The translations under genes were made by a program, and so were the position numbers. The notes beneath the pieces are model-generated. The model was not told where the DNA came from. It worked only from the letters and a program-made list of their open reading frames with translations, and searched no databases. From Viridothelium virens (lineage: Eukaryota > Ascomycota > Dothideomycetes > Trypetheliales > Trypetheliaceae), in contig ML991788.1 of assembly GCA_010094025.1 (NCBI GenBank), forward strand, positions 310,001 to 374,000: a DNA stretch of 64,000 nt. Reading direction: 5' to 3'. Shown here piece after piece: positions 1 to 12,933 of the stretch. The number at the start of each line of letters is the position of its first letter. Positions within the stretch are counted from its first letter, which is position 1.

Positions 1-1491
1 AAATGGGGATTCGCGTAATCCGAATGCTTGATATTATCCTTGGCATAGAACTTGTGTCCTACGTGTAAAAAGTGGGGGGGCTTTTTTTGGTCGATTTCAC
101 AAGGTAATTTTGGGTATTCGGGGGGCACAGGTGGGTGGTGAACCAGAGACTTCTCTGCACTAGGGTGGCGTAGCGAGGCGTCAATGCTTCATACAAGGAA
201 TATGAAATTTCGCCCAGAACTTGTCACTAAAGGACAATCGGAGTAGAGATCTACTGGAGAAGCCAACCCCTAAAGGTCAACATACGCCTTGCAAGCAACC
301 TTCTAGCACGAGCAATCTGATCTATGATTTGTGCTTCTGTCGGTCCATAGACTCAATCTGAGACACGAATACTCTTCGCAATTACTCAGCCCTAAGTGAT
401 CCCTGAAAGGACGGCACGACACGCTGAGCATCCGCAATCTGCATCTCATGAGTAGACAGGATCGTGAGCAATGTTCCACATGTAATATCCCGAGCTTGGC
501 ATCGAGCTATGAGCGGAAAACGTTTTAGATCGGCGGTTCATTCCTCAGGAAAGATCTATGTTCGCTTCGTGCGATGTCGTATTCGTTATCTAACACATTC
601 ATTCACAGTAGTCGAAGGCCTGGACCTCACGCCAATATTCTCCCCACGAGCGGCAAGCAGCTCACACCCATTTACTCCAAGCGGTCTCAGCTGTGCCGCA
701 AGACTAGCCATATCTAATCCGGGTCCTAGATTGAATTGAGAAAGAGCCTGGAACACGTTTGCACACAACTCTTCTTGATACTCTCTCAACCGACTTGAGA
801 CAAGGTCACAGGCTCAGAAGATCGAGCCATCTGGCTGTTGCACAATCAGTCGTGAGGCCAGATCCAGTTTAATCGGCTTCGGACCTGGAGCCTACGATTC
901 CTATGCAACAGGGTTGGTGCAAGGTTTGCTATTGACTTTCAGCGAGCTGAGAAGGCAAAGCCGTTGAGGTCCAGGCATTAGAACATGAAAGAATCTCTAA
1001 GAGATGCACTGCACGAGCCCTCATCGCTACCAGCATCTTACCCATGTCGAGACGAAGGCGCTCCAACCGTGGACAATTCAGCTAGCAGGCAATATCCTGC
1101 GAGATTCCTTTTGCTCGCTGTCTCGAGCTTATCCCCGGTGTTGGTTAATCTGGGGCTGCCGCTCTCTATTGGTCTGTTGAGAACTTGCTATGCCTCCATG
1201 GCAAATGGTAGGCGTTATTGCGAGGCTGAATTCTGCTTCTGCACCGAATTGTTAGTTTGCAGGCTAGCTACCAGACTTTCAGACGTCACAAGTAATGCCT
1301 GTCCCGAGAGCTCTTAACACTGCGGTCCAACTTCCACTTCAGGCGTTCACGTCAATCTAATGACGTTCATCTCTACCCTAAGTACTTAATCAGCAGTATG
1401 ACTGGCCGAGATCCATCTTTGCTGCTCTTTCAGTCCCACTGTCGTCAATATTCTGCCAAGGTTCAACTACATTGCTCGTGTCTCCAATATA
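1..1491. other. No recognisable gene in the left edge
   Basis: This stretch holds only small open frames: 110 codons on + at 985-1317 and 67 codons on - at 586-789. None shows a motif I recognise. The 985 frame starts with a true ATG and ends 175 bases before the NRPS-like gene, so it could be an upstream ORF or an unknown small gene, but nothing supports a function. Confidence 0.4.
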
Positions 1492-3840
1492 ATGGCTTCA
1501 AATCTTAAGGCACTCTTGTCTAGTCATGGAAGACGTCTCATCCCAGCCTTGATAGACGAGATAGCGCAAAAAGACGGAAACAGACCATTCATTTCGATCC
1601 CAGTCTCGTCAAAACTGCAAGATGGCTATGCAGATGTTACATTTGCCATTTTCGCTGCTGCTGTAGACCGCACCTGTTGGTGGCTAGAGGAGACCTTGGA
1701 CCGAAGTCGAGCATCGAACGTGCTTTTCTACATCGGCCCACTTGACGTTCGCTACCTTATCTTAATGGTAGCCGCAAACAAGACTGGATATGTTGTAAGT
1801 TTTATTTCCTTAATATTGTCATCCCTTTTGGCTAATCAAAATGACGTCCAGGCTTTCTTCAGCTCGCATCGGAATAGTTTGGAGGCACATTTGTCCTTGC
1901 TTGATGCTACAAATTGTAGCAATGCAATCCTAGCTGAAGGGGCACCAGCCGTGGTGAAGCAGATATTAGCTAAGCGCGCCATGGACGTTAGCTATATCCC
2001 CAATGCGGAATTTCTTCTCAGGAAGGACGAGCTACCGGCGAACTATCCATTCCAAAGGGCATTTGATGACGCGAAGGACGACACATTCGTGGTACTACAT
2101 ACCTCTGGCTCTACAGGTATACCCAAGCCAGTGTTCGTTACACACGGTACCTTTGCCAGCAACGATGCCTACCAGCTCATTCCTAGTCGGGGTGGTAAAC
2201 CTACATTCATAGACTTCCTTCGGGGAAAAAGACTGTTCGTCTCGATGCCTATATTCCATGCAGCCAATCTTGGGATGGTAATGATATCGATATTTGCTGG
2301 ATTCACCTGTGTCCTGCCCCCTGCTGGACCCATGAACGCTGATCAAGTTGACCTCATACATACCTATGGTAATGTTGATGGTTCTTTGTGTCCCCCTTCG
2401 CTTCTTGTAGATATCTACAACGAGCCAAAGTATCTCCAAAACATGGTTAGAAGACTTGACTTTGCTGCTTATGTGGGTGGGACGTTAGCCACGGAAGTGG
2501 GGGGGTTCTTCTCTCACAAATTGAAGCTAATCACTCTCTTTGGGACTACTGAGAACATGTACTTCCCTCTTGAGGTCCACGATAAGCCTGTCAATTGGCA
2601 GTACATGCAGTTCAGCTCATTCCTTGGACATAGCTTTCGGGACTCAACCCAAGACCTAGGAGAACTTGTTATAGTTCGTGATTCGGAGAAAAGCCTCTGG
2701 CAAGGCATCTTTTCAACGTTCCCTGGTATCAATGAGTATGGGACGAAGGATCTGTATGAGCAGCATCCCGACAACAAGAGCCTTCGGCGCTTTTCCCGCA
2801 GAAGCGACGACATCATATGCTTTAACAATGCCGAGAAATTGAACCCAATCACCATGGAGACCATCATCTCCACCCACCAGGCTATCGAATCCGCCATCAT
2901 TGGAGGCAACGGTCAATTCCAAGCATGTCTTCTGATCGAGCCAAAGTCGTATCCTGCAAATCCTGCAGAAGCTCGACATCTGATCGAACAAATCTGGCCT
3001 ACTATCCTCGAAGCAAATAAAGACTGTCCGGCCCACGGTAGGATCGTGAAAGATTTTATCGTGCTCACAACCCGAGATAAGCCTTTGCCAAAGGCTGGGA
3101 AGACAACAGTACAACGCTCCGCAGCCCTGCAACTTTACGCGAAAGAGCTTGAGGCTCTTTATACAAAATTTTCGTCCTCGATGCAAACAAAAACAACGAC
3201 ACAAGCGAGATCAAGCTCTCAACAACGAGGCCTGAACATCCCTCATACGCAAGATGAACAAATTATAAAGCTTGAGGAAGATGACGACTTTCTGTTGCCT
3301 GATTCTACGGATGGGCGAATTGAAAGGGTACTGAAACGGGTTTTGCCCAGCATTCTTGCTCACGCTCTTCGTGTCGTGGCAGATCAGATGTTTGATAATG
3401 GGGCGTCGCCTTTCTTCTATGATAGCACAGTCCCATCTGGAACTCTTGGATCACGTGGTTCTGGATCCCAGTCTCATCAAACTCTTCCAGACGCTCAGCT
3501 TGACAAGCTTGGTGACCCCAGGACAACTATATCCGATCCTATCAAAAACGCGCCACTTACACCGCCATCGAAAGGGTCGCATAACACAGACACGAGGAAT
3601 GAGATGCTTCGAGAAGGGTTATACAGTGCTCTTGCCAATTCGACTTTCCTGCCAAATGTCGCTGACGATGAAAACTTGTTCAATTACGGACTAGACTCTA
3701 TCCAAATGGTGAGCTTCATTCGTAATATCAACGAGTTTTTTGAACGTTCCACCGGGCTAAAGAACGCGGTGCACTCAAAGATCGTTTATGAGAATCCAAG
3801 TATCAAGCAATTGGTTGGCGCTCTCCAGACTGCCACCTAG
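1492..3840 (+). CDS. NRPS-like adenylation-thiolation (A-T) protein without a release domain
   Basis: The 782-codon frame encodes an AMP-binding adenylation domain followed by a phosphopantetheine carrier domain. The P-loop motif HTSGSTGIPKP lies near residue 202 and GTTEN near 350. The carrier motif YGLDSIQMV has its attachment serine near residue 736. The A domain resembles those of fungal NRPS-like A-T-R carboxylic acid reductases, but the protein stops about 45 residues after the serine, with no reductase or thioesterase. A probable intron at 1795-1851 (GTAAGT donor, CTAAT branch, CAG) is 57 nt long and free of stops, so the frame stays open spliced or not; the spliced protein would be 763 aa. 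About 130 residues of low-complexity linker separate the two domains, longer than usual. It may activate and load an aryl or keto acid for a partner enzyme, but no partner lies nearby. The start has ATG in a reasonable context. Domain call firm, function inferred. Confidence 0.85.
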   Translation: MASNLKALLSSHGRRLIPALIDEIAQKDGNRPFISIPVSSKLQDGYADVTFAIFAAAVDRTCWWLEETLDRSRASNVLFYIGPLDVRYLILMVAANKTGYVVSFISLILSSLLANQNDVQAFFSSHRNSLEAHLSLLDATNCSNAILAEGAPAVVKQILAKRAMDVSYIPNAEFLLRKDELPANYPFQRAFDDAKDDTFVVLHTSGSTGIPKPVFVTHGTFASNDAYQLIPSRGGKPTFIDFLRGKRLFVSMPIFHAANLGMVMISIFAGFTCVLPPAGPMNADQVDLIHTYGNVDGSLCPPSLLVDIYNEPKYLQNMVRRLDFAAYVGGTLATEVGGFFSHKLKLITLFGTTENMYFPLEVHDKPVNWQYMQFSSFLGHSFRDSTQDLGELVIVRDSEKSLWQGIFSTFPGINEYGTKDLYEQHPDNKSLRRFSRRSDDIICFNNAEKLNPITMETIISTHQAIESAIIGGNGQFQACLLIEPKSYPANPAEARHLIEQIWPTILEANKDCPAHGRIVKDFIVLTTRDKPLPKAGKTTVQRSAALQLYAKELEALYTKFSSSMQTKTTTQARSSSQQRGLNIPHTQDEQIIKLEEDDDFLLPDSTDGRIERVLKRVLPSILAHALRVVADQMFDNGASPFFYDSTVPSGTLGSRGSGSQSHQTLPDAQLDKLGDPRTTISDPIKNAPLTPPSKGSHNTDTRNEMLREGLYSALANSTFLPNVADDENLFNYGLDSIQMVSFIRNINEFFERSTGLKNAVHSKIVYENPSIKQLVGALQTAT

Positions 3841-5562
3841 AATGTAGTCGGCTCTTTGAATCGAGAATGTAATTTGATTGAGAATAGTAGAACCCACAAG
3901 TGGTCAAATACCTAGGACAACCCAGATACGTTGGAGCTATTGTCGAGATCTACCTCGCTTCTTCGGCTTCTTATTAGCTCTTCATATTGGCATCTCAAAT
4001 GATCATTCTTTTTCCTTCGCTCTTTATTTCATCCAGAACACCATTTGTTTGTATGTAATCTACTATGATAGACTTGGCGATCAGCTCTAAACAAATCTCC
4101 AAGCCGCCATCATCACTTGATAAGTATCTGACATCTTTACATCAGTTTCAAACTTTCAAAATTACTGACGAGTTGACTGATAATGCCATCTCCTCACTGT
4201 GATTATTCTAATCAGCCGTGTCAAAAGTGATATTGTTCATGAAGTAGATCCAATCAACATAGCCTCGGAGGTGGTGTTTACCACATCTCACGCGCGCTCG
4301 GATCCCTTCATGTAGATCCTTACGCCCTGTAGTTATTAGTTCATTTCCCTTCGCCCTCACCTAGAGGGAGGTCTATATAGCAGCCTGCACCTCGGGCGAC
4401 CTAGATAGGTCAATTGAGTTCTTTCCTCCGATTCAGTTGTTTGTTACAACATCAAAAAGCAAAGCCATCAGAGAACCACTAATGGAACGAACTAAAATGC
4501 CTCGCATTCAAATGATAGTACGACGAATGGCTAGAAATCACAGTCCCAGAGCGGTACTAAGCCATGAGAAAGATTGAAGGGGGTCTTGGAAATGGTATTT
4601 TAGTACTATGAAAAAGCAGGATTCGGAAGCATTGGTGTGTAGAATGATGAATGAACAAAGCTGGATATGAATGCATAAGCATAATTATTCGACTGTATAA
4701 TATCTTTAATCGGATATTAGGCCTAATCTCTACTGAATTATGTCTCTTATCCTTTCGTAGATCCCTAGTCTGAGTCCAATCCCTGTGAAAAGGTCAGATT
4801 TAGAGTAGTATGATGCCAATGAGACAGGCCCTAGCGTCATGGTGCTTGTCAACAAGGAATTAGGCAGTCTGCTTCTCGTTCTATCTGCTGCAGGTGCATA
4901 TGTTGAACACAGGACGATAAAGGTCCTGAGATATCTTAAGCTCTGTAAAGGTTAGTAATTGAGGCAGCAGATAAGAGTCCTATACGAGGTTTGGATTTTG
5001 TCTTTCTATCATGATAAAACTGTAAGAAAATTATGAGGGTCACATCATTAGGTCTATAATGGGTGTTTGATAAGCCCAACCTGGGAGTAGTATGTGCAGA
5101 GTCATTCAATTCGTAGGACTGAACGTGGCAGCAACAGGCTGCTCCAGCCCGAGAAGACGGTCCAGCGTGGACGTTGGCTGGGTCCAAGGCCAAGCCCAAT
5201 CCCAATTAAAAATGCTGACCAGTCACTCAAAAGGATATACGTATACGCCAGAAAGGCTACATTAAAGTGGTATCTATGCAGATCCTATATGGCGCCAGTG
5301 CGAGAACCCGCGAACCTTACCGATACTCCTCCCTGGCGATAAAATAGAAGGGCTTTGGGATCCTCCGAGATGAGCCAAAGCGATAATGGAGATTTTCGAA
5401 ACAGGAAGACAGATTGGGAAGAAGAGCGCAATTTTCGAGATCCAGGCCTAAGGTGGCGGGTCCAGGAAAATACGAGATTCGTGACTTCATGAGCACCAAA
5501 ATGAGCGCTTGGAACCATGTTGAGTAAGGCTCTTCTGGATCCGGCTACGCAAGTTGCATGAA
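3841..5562. other. Intergenic, no gene seen
   Basis: I see no frame with a family motif on either strand. There is no trace of a lost reductase domain after the stop of the NRPS-like gene. Confidence 0.5.
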
Positions 5563-6856
5563 CTACCACTTTGGGAGATTCTTTTCCTCGATATGGCGTT
5601 CGCTCTCCGGCTTCCACGATCCTACGACAGAGACGTAGTTAGCGTGGTTCTAGAAGAGTCGTACTGACAAGGCGAAGAAGGAGAAGCGTGCCACTAGTCA
5701 CGCAAGATAATGAGAGAGGTAACACACCTTCAAACGCGTGTTTCACAAACGCCATCGGATCGTCGTCTTCGCCCGCACCCATGGTTTGTATCCCCGGGCT
5801 AAAGCTTGTAATCGGCAGCACGACCACATCCCCCACCTTCTTTGCCGCCTTGATACCCGTGAAATGCTCCCACGTAATATTGCCCTGACTCGTGCTCATA
5901 TCGAAGTACTCTTCGTCATTGAAATAATCAAACACCGTATCCGTCCAGACCCCCGGTCCCGTGAATTCCATGACCGACCTCTTCGAATCCTTTGTCAATG
6001 TCCCCTCTCGTTTCATCTGCAGCGTGTCCTCCGTAATCTTCGCAACAATCTCCCGTAGCACGGGATGCCCCGGCTTCGCTTGAATTGTCCACTGACAAAA
6101 TTGGATTCGTCGCGAGTACCACTCGTGCCAGTCCGGCCGGTCTGGATCGGCTTCGATGCCAATGATGAGCCCGTATGACGAGCGCGGCACCTCCTGCGGC
6201 ACCCAGTTCACAGCGGACTGCAGCGCCGCAGTGTCGATGTCAGAGTAGATGCCGCCACGCGCGAGGAGGATCAAGTAGCGGAAGAAGTCGGCTTTGAGCA
6301 CCGGGAGAGGGAGGGAGTTGTAGGCATCGAGGACGGTGGGAACGGAGGCATAGAGGTGTCGCATCAGGTGCACAGCGACGTTGTCGGTGATGACTTCGTG
6401 GACGAAGTTCGGATGGAGTTCCGACCAGCTGGCTTCGGAGGGGCGCAGGCTCTCGCCAAAGTCGCCGGAGGCAGGCGCGTATTTCCAAGTCTGCCATATG
6501 TAGGCAGGGAATTTACCCTCGGGGTCGTAGGGGAATTGGTAGGCAAGTTGCTCTCGTAACGGCTTGGCCTTGACGTTGCCCATTATAACTTGTGTCTTTG
6601 GCTTCTTATGCGTGTATCTTTCTCCGGAGTCTGTTGGGGTCCGCGAGGGAGCAGACTTGGCTGCCACATCGGCTGGTGAAGGTGGATTTGATTCATCTTG
6701 TAGGGCATTGGGTTGATTATCGCTAAATGAGCCGGTGGGCTTGGGGGAATTTAGTGGTCTCAGAACGGGGTCATTGCTTTTGTGTCTGCTGCGCAGGAAG
6801 AGGAAGAACGTGAGAAGGGTGCCAGCAATTAGGAGAGCTCTCTTGAAAGAGATCAT
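5563..6856 (-). CDS. OCH1-type alpha-1,6-mannosyltransferase family protein (GT32)
   Basis: Two exons, 6856-5728 and 5621-5563, give 395 aa. The 106-nt intron has donor GTGTGT, a GCTAAC branch site and a TAG acceptor. The protein starts with a type II signal anchor (hydrophobic residues about 6-22), then a Ser/Pro/Lys-rich stem, then a GT32 catalytic domain. The metal- and sugar-binding motif SDIDTA places DxD at residues 206-208, preceded by ADFFRYLIL and GGIY. After splicing the C-terminus reads GSWK followed by ERHIEE, the conserved ending of OCH1 proteins, which confirms the second exon. The family adds the first alpha-1,6-mannose of outer N-glycan chains in the Golgi, or does related reactions (HOC1). 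Which paralogue this is cannot be told. The chosen ATG at 6856 has A at -3 and starts the signal anchor. The open frame runs 50 codons further upstream but adds nothing recognisable. Confidence 0.88.
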
Positions 6857-8586
6857 AATCTTAGAGGAAGGGGCTTGGAATGCCGCAAAGGTAGATGGGA
6901 CAATAGGGCTGCGGCAAAGGTGGTAGGGAGAGGAAGCGCACAAAAGTGCAACTATTTGCCAATTTAGCGGGTTATGGAAAAGCTGTCGAGGGAGAAGTGG
7001 TAACAATTACATTCTCAACCCTTGAGACCTCGCCCGAAGGAGGTGGAAGGAGGGCGAGGGCAGAAATTCGGAAATTGAATGTTACGCAAGAATTAAAGTC
7101 GCAAGGTGGAGCAAGAGCTGCGTCACGCCTTCCCATCCACACAGGCCGCTTTTCCTTTTTGGGATGGGTGTGGCTCGCACAGTCCCACCGTCATACAGGC
7201 AGAAAACAAATAGGCTCGGAAAGTTTCATCTTATCTAAACCACTTTCCGCGGGTGCCTGCTGTATCTATACCTACCTTATCTATAGGGAACACATACATC
7301 AGGGTAGTTTTGCCGAGAGCCCCACCGTGATTGCCAGATACACCATTCAGAGACGAGAGCAAAAGTAGGGAAGCATGTGAAATTATCCGATGCTTTGGCT
7401 CCACATGCTGGGGGAGCCAAGTAGGTAGTGGTGTCTTGAAAACCACAAAAGCTCAGAAAGACCTCTAATACCAAGTCATAGCAGGACCTCAATGCCTTAC
7501 ATGTGGCATTCAGCTTTTGTTCCCATCGTTCGCCGACATGAACCATTTGTATCCTACAATCTGTTCTCATCCCTTAAAATACCTCGAGTGACTTGATGTC
7601 TGAAATAATTCTTCTGTAATATTTTTCTTTCATCCTTTTTATGCTGTCTCCCTGGAACTCAACATTGTACTGCTACTGAGTGGATGGATCAGCTAGTTGC
7701 TTGCACCCAAGGAAAGAAACTGCCATTTTGCAGAAAGGCCCAGGTGCTCTAGGAGGCTCTCTCCTTCCCAACCCGACCTATGCTGGTAAAGTAATCATTT
7801 CACTGCGCTGCCTTCCTGCATACGGCCGAAAACATCTATTCTCTGCAACTCCCTAAAAATGACGGAGGCTGGGTTTGACGAGTGCATTTTCGCGTGAATA
7901 ATTAAAGGACAGACGATAATGACTATGAGGGTTCTAAACGCAATTTCATGTGCAGAACGGGACTCGTGTATGGCATGGCCAGTTCGGAACGAGCTCCCTT
8001 GAGTCCCTTTTCAGGAGTCACCGGGCTATGTAGGGGCGTTCGATGAGCCTTACGCAAGGAAAGTCTTGCAGACCAAAAGTTGTCAGTGTGCAGCATGCTG
8101 GAAGTCGGAATTGCCAGGGTCGCCGTCAAGCAGCTTAGCAAATCACACGAGTTACTATGTGCAAGGACTGATCGAGAGACTGAATTGTGAGTCCGCCCGA
8201 ATGCACCAGGGTTTTAGTGATAGCGAGCGTGAAAATTGGGGAATGACGGCCTCGACAACCAGCGCACTACACTTTTCATTAGCTTACAAACGCTAAAATT
8301 GAGACTTTGTATGGAGCAAAGAACGAGCGATATTCTGTGCTTTGAGGAACCGAGGATTTTCGAAATCTTAGTCTGGGCATCAAGCCGAGACAGATGCCTT
8401 TGCCGTAGCAAACAGTACAGAAGTAAATAACAGTTAAATCTGTCGCATATTATTTTGGCTGAGCTCATTGGATATAGAATATCCCTGGCTCGGAGATAAG
8501 TGACTATGAGAAGAACATAAGGCTTCACACGCAGGACAAGGGTGTATATTGCTTCAAAGGGTCCAAAGAGTCGCGTTAAACGTCTA
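6857..8586. other. Intergenic between two minus-strand genes
   Basis: It holds the promoter of the GT32 gene and the 3' flank of the ROM2-type gene. Short frames on both strands show no motif and I see no RNA gene. Confidence 0.5.
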
Positions 8587-11500
8587 TTAGCCTCTAGCCC
8601 AGAAGTCCAGACTGGCGATAACATCCTCTCCCAAATCATCCTCATAAGCGTACAAAATCTAGCGAAATTCGTCAGTACAATCATCGAAGCTATTATCATG
8701 TCCCCGTTAGATACTTACCTCTCGCGTACTTGAGTGCAGCATCCTGATATTCTTCCCCACCACGACCGCCACCAGCCCCGCAGTCTCCATATTCCGTATC
8801 TCAATGAAGCTTGGCTCGAACGCCAAAATGTAGGGTGTGAAAATCGCAAACGCTGTCGGATTTCCCTCCCAGTTAATGACCCACTCCTGGCGTGCTCGCC
8901 ATCCGTTGCGGTTGACGAAAAAGCTGAAGTCAGTGTAACAGAGAAGGAACTCCGATGCAAGCCGCTCAATGTGAACGGGTTTGATGGACTCGCGGCGAGC
9001 GACGAAATCTAACGAGGTGTCGGCTTGGTCAAGGAGGGACTGCGTTTCAAGGGTTTCAAGGGAGACGACTTCGAAGCCGCGGGCGCAGCCGACGCAGAGC
9101 TTAGATTTGAGGAAGTGGATGCTGTTGGAGTCGGATGGGATGTAGAATTCCTGGATCGTCACTAAGCCACTTTCTTTTGATCTTGAAATCGTGGGGATAC
9201 TCACCTTGTAAGGTTTCAATACATCTTGACCGCCAGCGAGCATCTTGGCCAGTCCGGATTTCTTCTTGCCTTTTGTCATCGAATCCATTGGCTCATAAAC
9301 CTTGATTGTGCTACTTAAGGCACTCGTCTTGACGCAGCAAACCAGATGTTGTCCGTTACAAATACCAACCTTGAAGAAGTTGGCATGACATATTCGTCGA
9401 CCGCGCTTTGTACCGACATTTTGAGTATCCTCGTTTTCAAGTGCTTCTATCGGGAATGAATAGATTGTCTTGTCAGATAGGACGAGGAAAATTGCGTGTT
9501 GTTCCAGGACGTCGATTTGCGTGACGGATCGATTCTCTAGGACGCGCTTGGGCCGCGAAGCAGGTTCTTTGCCTTTGCGTTCGGAGACGTAGACGCCGAC
9601 ATCTGTACCATATACAAGTTTGCGACCACCGTCTAGATCTTCTTGTCAGTATGATCATTGATCTCGTTGAAAGGATACGCTTACCTAATGGAACGCAGCA
9701 ATTGACCTTCATAGTCGCGGAGAAGAATCCTTCGTTTAATATCGTCTGCGAATAGACTTTGCTTCGCTCTTTCAGACTTCGTTGCTGTGCTTCAATATGC
9801 TCAATCCATTTCCTTCGTTGCACCTGTGTAGTCGCCCAGAGCGTTGTCTCGTAGCCGCCCTTGCCGATATGCTTGAAGGTGATGGGATGTCCCTGCTGCT
9901 TCGGATCTGCTTTTGGGGTTGTGCTAGTCATTGATCTCGTTCCCGGTATCAGACTTGAAGAAGGTCTCTTGCTAATTCCAGCTTTTGGTAGTACCTCGTC
10001 CATTTGCGCGATAACAAGAAGCTCTAATGGGATGGGCTTCTTGTAAACTTTTAATTCTGGCTTCTTGTTGACCGACTTTTCTCGAACGAGGAGAACAGCA
10101 TGATCGAAGAGGTAAGCTTGGATGTCACCTGTAGTGTCTGTTGGTCCTTTCTTGAGAGAACCCTTGAAGACGATCTGTCGATTTTCTTCTGTGAGTTTCA
10201 GATCTATATACTCTCCTGGACGGAATCGAAGCTGCTGGTTTAGCTGCATGAGATTGAAATGGTTCTCCGCCCTTCCGGTTGCGGCATTGACCCGGCTGAG
10301 CCATTGTCGGACTCCTTCAACAGCCTTGGGGATATCTCTCTTATCAGGGTTGTCGTCTTTGGTAGACTTCGCCACTTGTTCTAGCAAGAGTGGATATCTT
10401 GCTAGGCGCGTCGTTGGCTTGGTCAGGTAGCCGTTTAACTCCAATTTTCGAGACTCCTTAAGCCGCTCAGTTTCGTCAACAAAACGTGAAAAGGCAGGAT
10501 TGGCGGTTTTTTCCCTCTCGAATTCGAATTTTCCAAAGAGCTGACTAGCACCGTACCGAATGAATGGTTCGCAGTGGGGCACCCAGTCCAAGAATATGTC
10601 GCCAACGGAGTACACCACGGGGCTCTGATTCTGTCGCCTAGTTAATGCATCCGCGAGCTTTGCGTTCACGTTAAGAACGTCTCGGACATTGGAGAATACT
10701 GTTCGGATGAACTTCTCCCGTCGAACTTCAGGTATTGGCGAAGGATGTTGCGGATCATTGGAGCGTAAAGGCTTGATCCAGAAATCGTCAAGGTACTCCA
10801 GGTCTTTGACGAAGTCTCTTTCTGTATACATGATCTCAGAAATGACTTCCTGTCGTTTCTTTTCCTTCTCGTCGACACTATCGGCGACTTCCTTTGAGAC
10901 AGTGTTGATCCAGAGCTTCTGCTCATCACCTGGCTCATCATGTAAACTTGACCTTGACTCCTCTCGTTTAAGACCTGGTCCTGCTTTGATGTTGAGCCGA
11001 GCCTGTTGCTCCAGTCTGCGAGGACAAGCGATCGAGTAGCACAGTCTATCCCGGGTGCATGTTGGCGAATAGCAATCTGTCAGTAATGTGAAAACGCCAT
11101 TGACTTCAGAAGTCTCTTCCAACATTGTTTCTCGAAATCGGTATAGCTCGCCGCTGGAATCCCTCAGTCTGTGATTGTATGTCACATCATGGAAGAACTT
11201 TTGCGCGTCCAAGGACCTGCCTAATAGCAATGCAAGATTCCGATCCGTAGTCTTGATAATGTATGCTATCAGGTCAACGGCTTCTGCACCTGTGAAGACT
11301 GCAGTATACAGCAAGCCATCCTTTTCCTTGTCTGTCGTTCCGATATTTCCCCTGAATGTGTCTGCAACTCTTGAGAGCATGGCAGGGTAGACCAGCGGGG
11401 CTTTTTTCTGAACCACCATATTTTGCTGAGTTGATAAACTGTTTGATTTCGACATGGACGGGCGGAGAGTAGTATCTGAGGCTTCTGAGGGTGCTAAAGT

Positions 11501-12394
11501 GGAGGCTATTGACATGGTACGAGACGGATCGAGACTGCCGTTGCTTTCTTTACTGTCGCTCCTTGTTTTGGCACCAGGGCTATACGAATTTGGAGAGAAC
11601 GATCCATTCGTTCCAGGTCCTTCTACCGGAAAGTCGTGCGAGCTGCCTGAGCCAGAATCCCGCTTCCGATTCGGAATGACTCTTCCGCTCATTGTCTGCG
11701 AAAAATCATTTTCTCTTGAGTAGGAGCTCATAGACATTGTACGTTCATCCGGCCTCTCCGGTACTACCCTGCCCTGAGCGGTTGTTCTCGAATGATGATT
11801 CATATATGGCTGCTGCCGGAAAGTATGCGCCGGAGCGATGTTGTGGGTAGGCCCACTTCCAGATGGTTGAAATGCTGGACGTGACAATGTTGCGAGAGAT
11901 TGGGTTCGATAAGAATCCGAATTCATACTACCCCCACTGGGTGGTCCTCGATTCGGCAGGTTGCGGTTGGGGTATTGTTGAGAGGGCTGAAATCGAGGGT
12001 CGAGCCGCTGGGGTACTCCATACGGTCTGCGATCAGATCGATTTGGCTGTGGCATGGCTTGGTATGGAGGCTGACGCAGCTGCGAATTTGACTGTGAGTA
12101 CTCCTGCGCTCCACCACCTTGGACATAGCCATTCCCTTGAGGTGGACCGTTTCCGTTCGGCTGTAGCCTCATTGGTGGCGCTCTCTGCATCATATCCGAT
12201 GTTTGGGATGACATGGTTTGCGATCGCTCAGGCGAACTTTGCATTGTTTGGATGCCCATAGTCTGTGTTCGCCCCGGCGGAGGTCGAGCCCCAAAGATGG
12301 ACGAGAAGGCAGCATCCCGTTGCGTATTTGTGGAGGAGCCATATTGTGCTTGACGACTATATTCTCGTCCTCCCGGAGCACCGAAGTCCGCCAT
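8587..12394 (-). CDS. Rho1 guanine-nucleotide exchange factor, ROM1/ROM2 type
   Basis: Four exons, 12394-9685, 9632-9205, 9150-8719 and 8658-8587, encode 1213 aa, the usual size for the family. The introns are 52, 54 and 60 nt; the 54-nt one is a stopless multiple of three. Order of parts: a Ser/Pro/Gln-rich disordered N-terminus (about 1-330), a DEP domain (about 335-425, LIAYIIKTTDRNLALLLG), a DH/RhoGEF domain (about 515-705, starting ISEIMYTERDFVKDLEYL), a PH domain (about 735-880) and a citron-homology CNH domain (about 900-1190, ending LHSSTREILYAYED). ROM2 proteins load GTP on Rho1 at the plasma membrane and drive cell-wall integrity signalling and glucan synthesis. The ATG at 12394 begins MADFGAPGG. 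The last exon is only 72 nt; it is supported by its in-phase join and its fit to the CNH ending. The gene is divergent from VMA11. Confidence 0.93.
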
Positions 12395-12933
12395 GTAGGC
12401 CTATCTACCGATAGAGATAACGTCGCGAGAGTAGAGCATTCGTTGATGCCTGGTATTTGCTGTGGCTAGGTGTGTAACTATGTTGGAGGCCTGGTGAAGA
12501 AGCTTAAATGCTAGGTGGAAGAAGACGGTCGTGAAATTCGAATCGGCTATGTCATTCGTTGAAATGACAGCCGATGAAGAATGTCGCTCACATGCGATGA
12601 ACGGGTGATTTTCATTCGTGGGTAATACGGTGGTTTGCTCGGCGGGTGAGAACAACAGGAAACATCCGCAAACAGTGTATTGACAACTGCTTCGCCAGCG
12701 TCGTTTGAATGGGAAAAGCAGAAAGTTGTTTCGCCCTTTGAAGGGTCACTGGTGCCATGGAACCTTCAAGTGTAACTGGAAATCTGGGTAACACGTGACT
12801 TTTACGCCGGACCCTCCGCCGGGACTTGGAACAGATCTAGAGATGCCTCCACTTAAGCTCTAACACCACTGACCAGGCTGCTGTCCTCATTCTACAAGTC
12901 AACATCCAAAAGAACTCTGCCCAAACCTACGAG
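12395..12933. promoter_or_regulatory. Shared divergent promoter, ROM2-type gene / VMA11
   Basis: These 539 bases separate the two start codons, so both promoters must lie here. A CACGTGAC E-box sits at 12792-12799, about 140 bases before the VMA11 ATG. This is the core of bHLH (Cbf1-type) sites. The motif is seen; its use is inferred. Confidence 0.4.
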
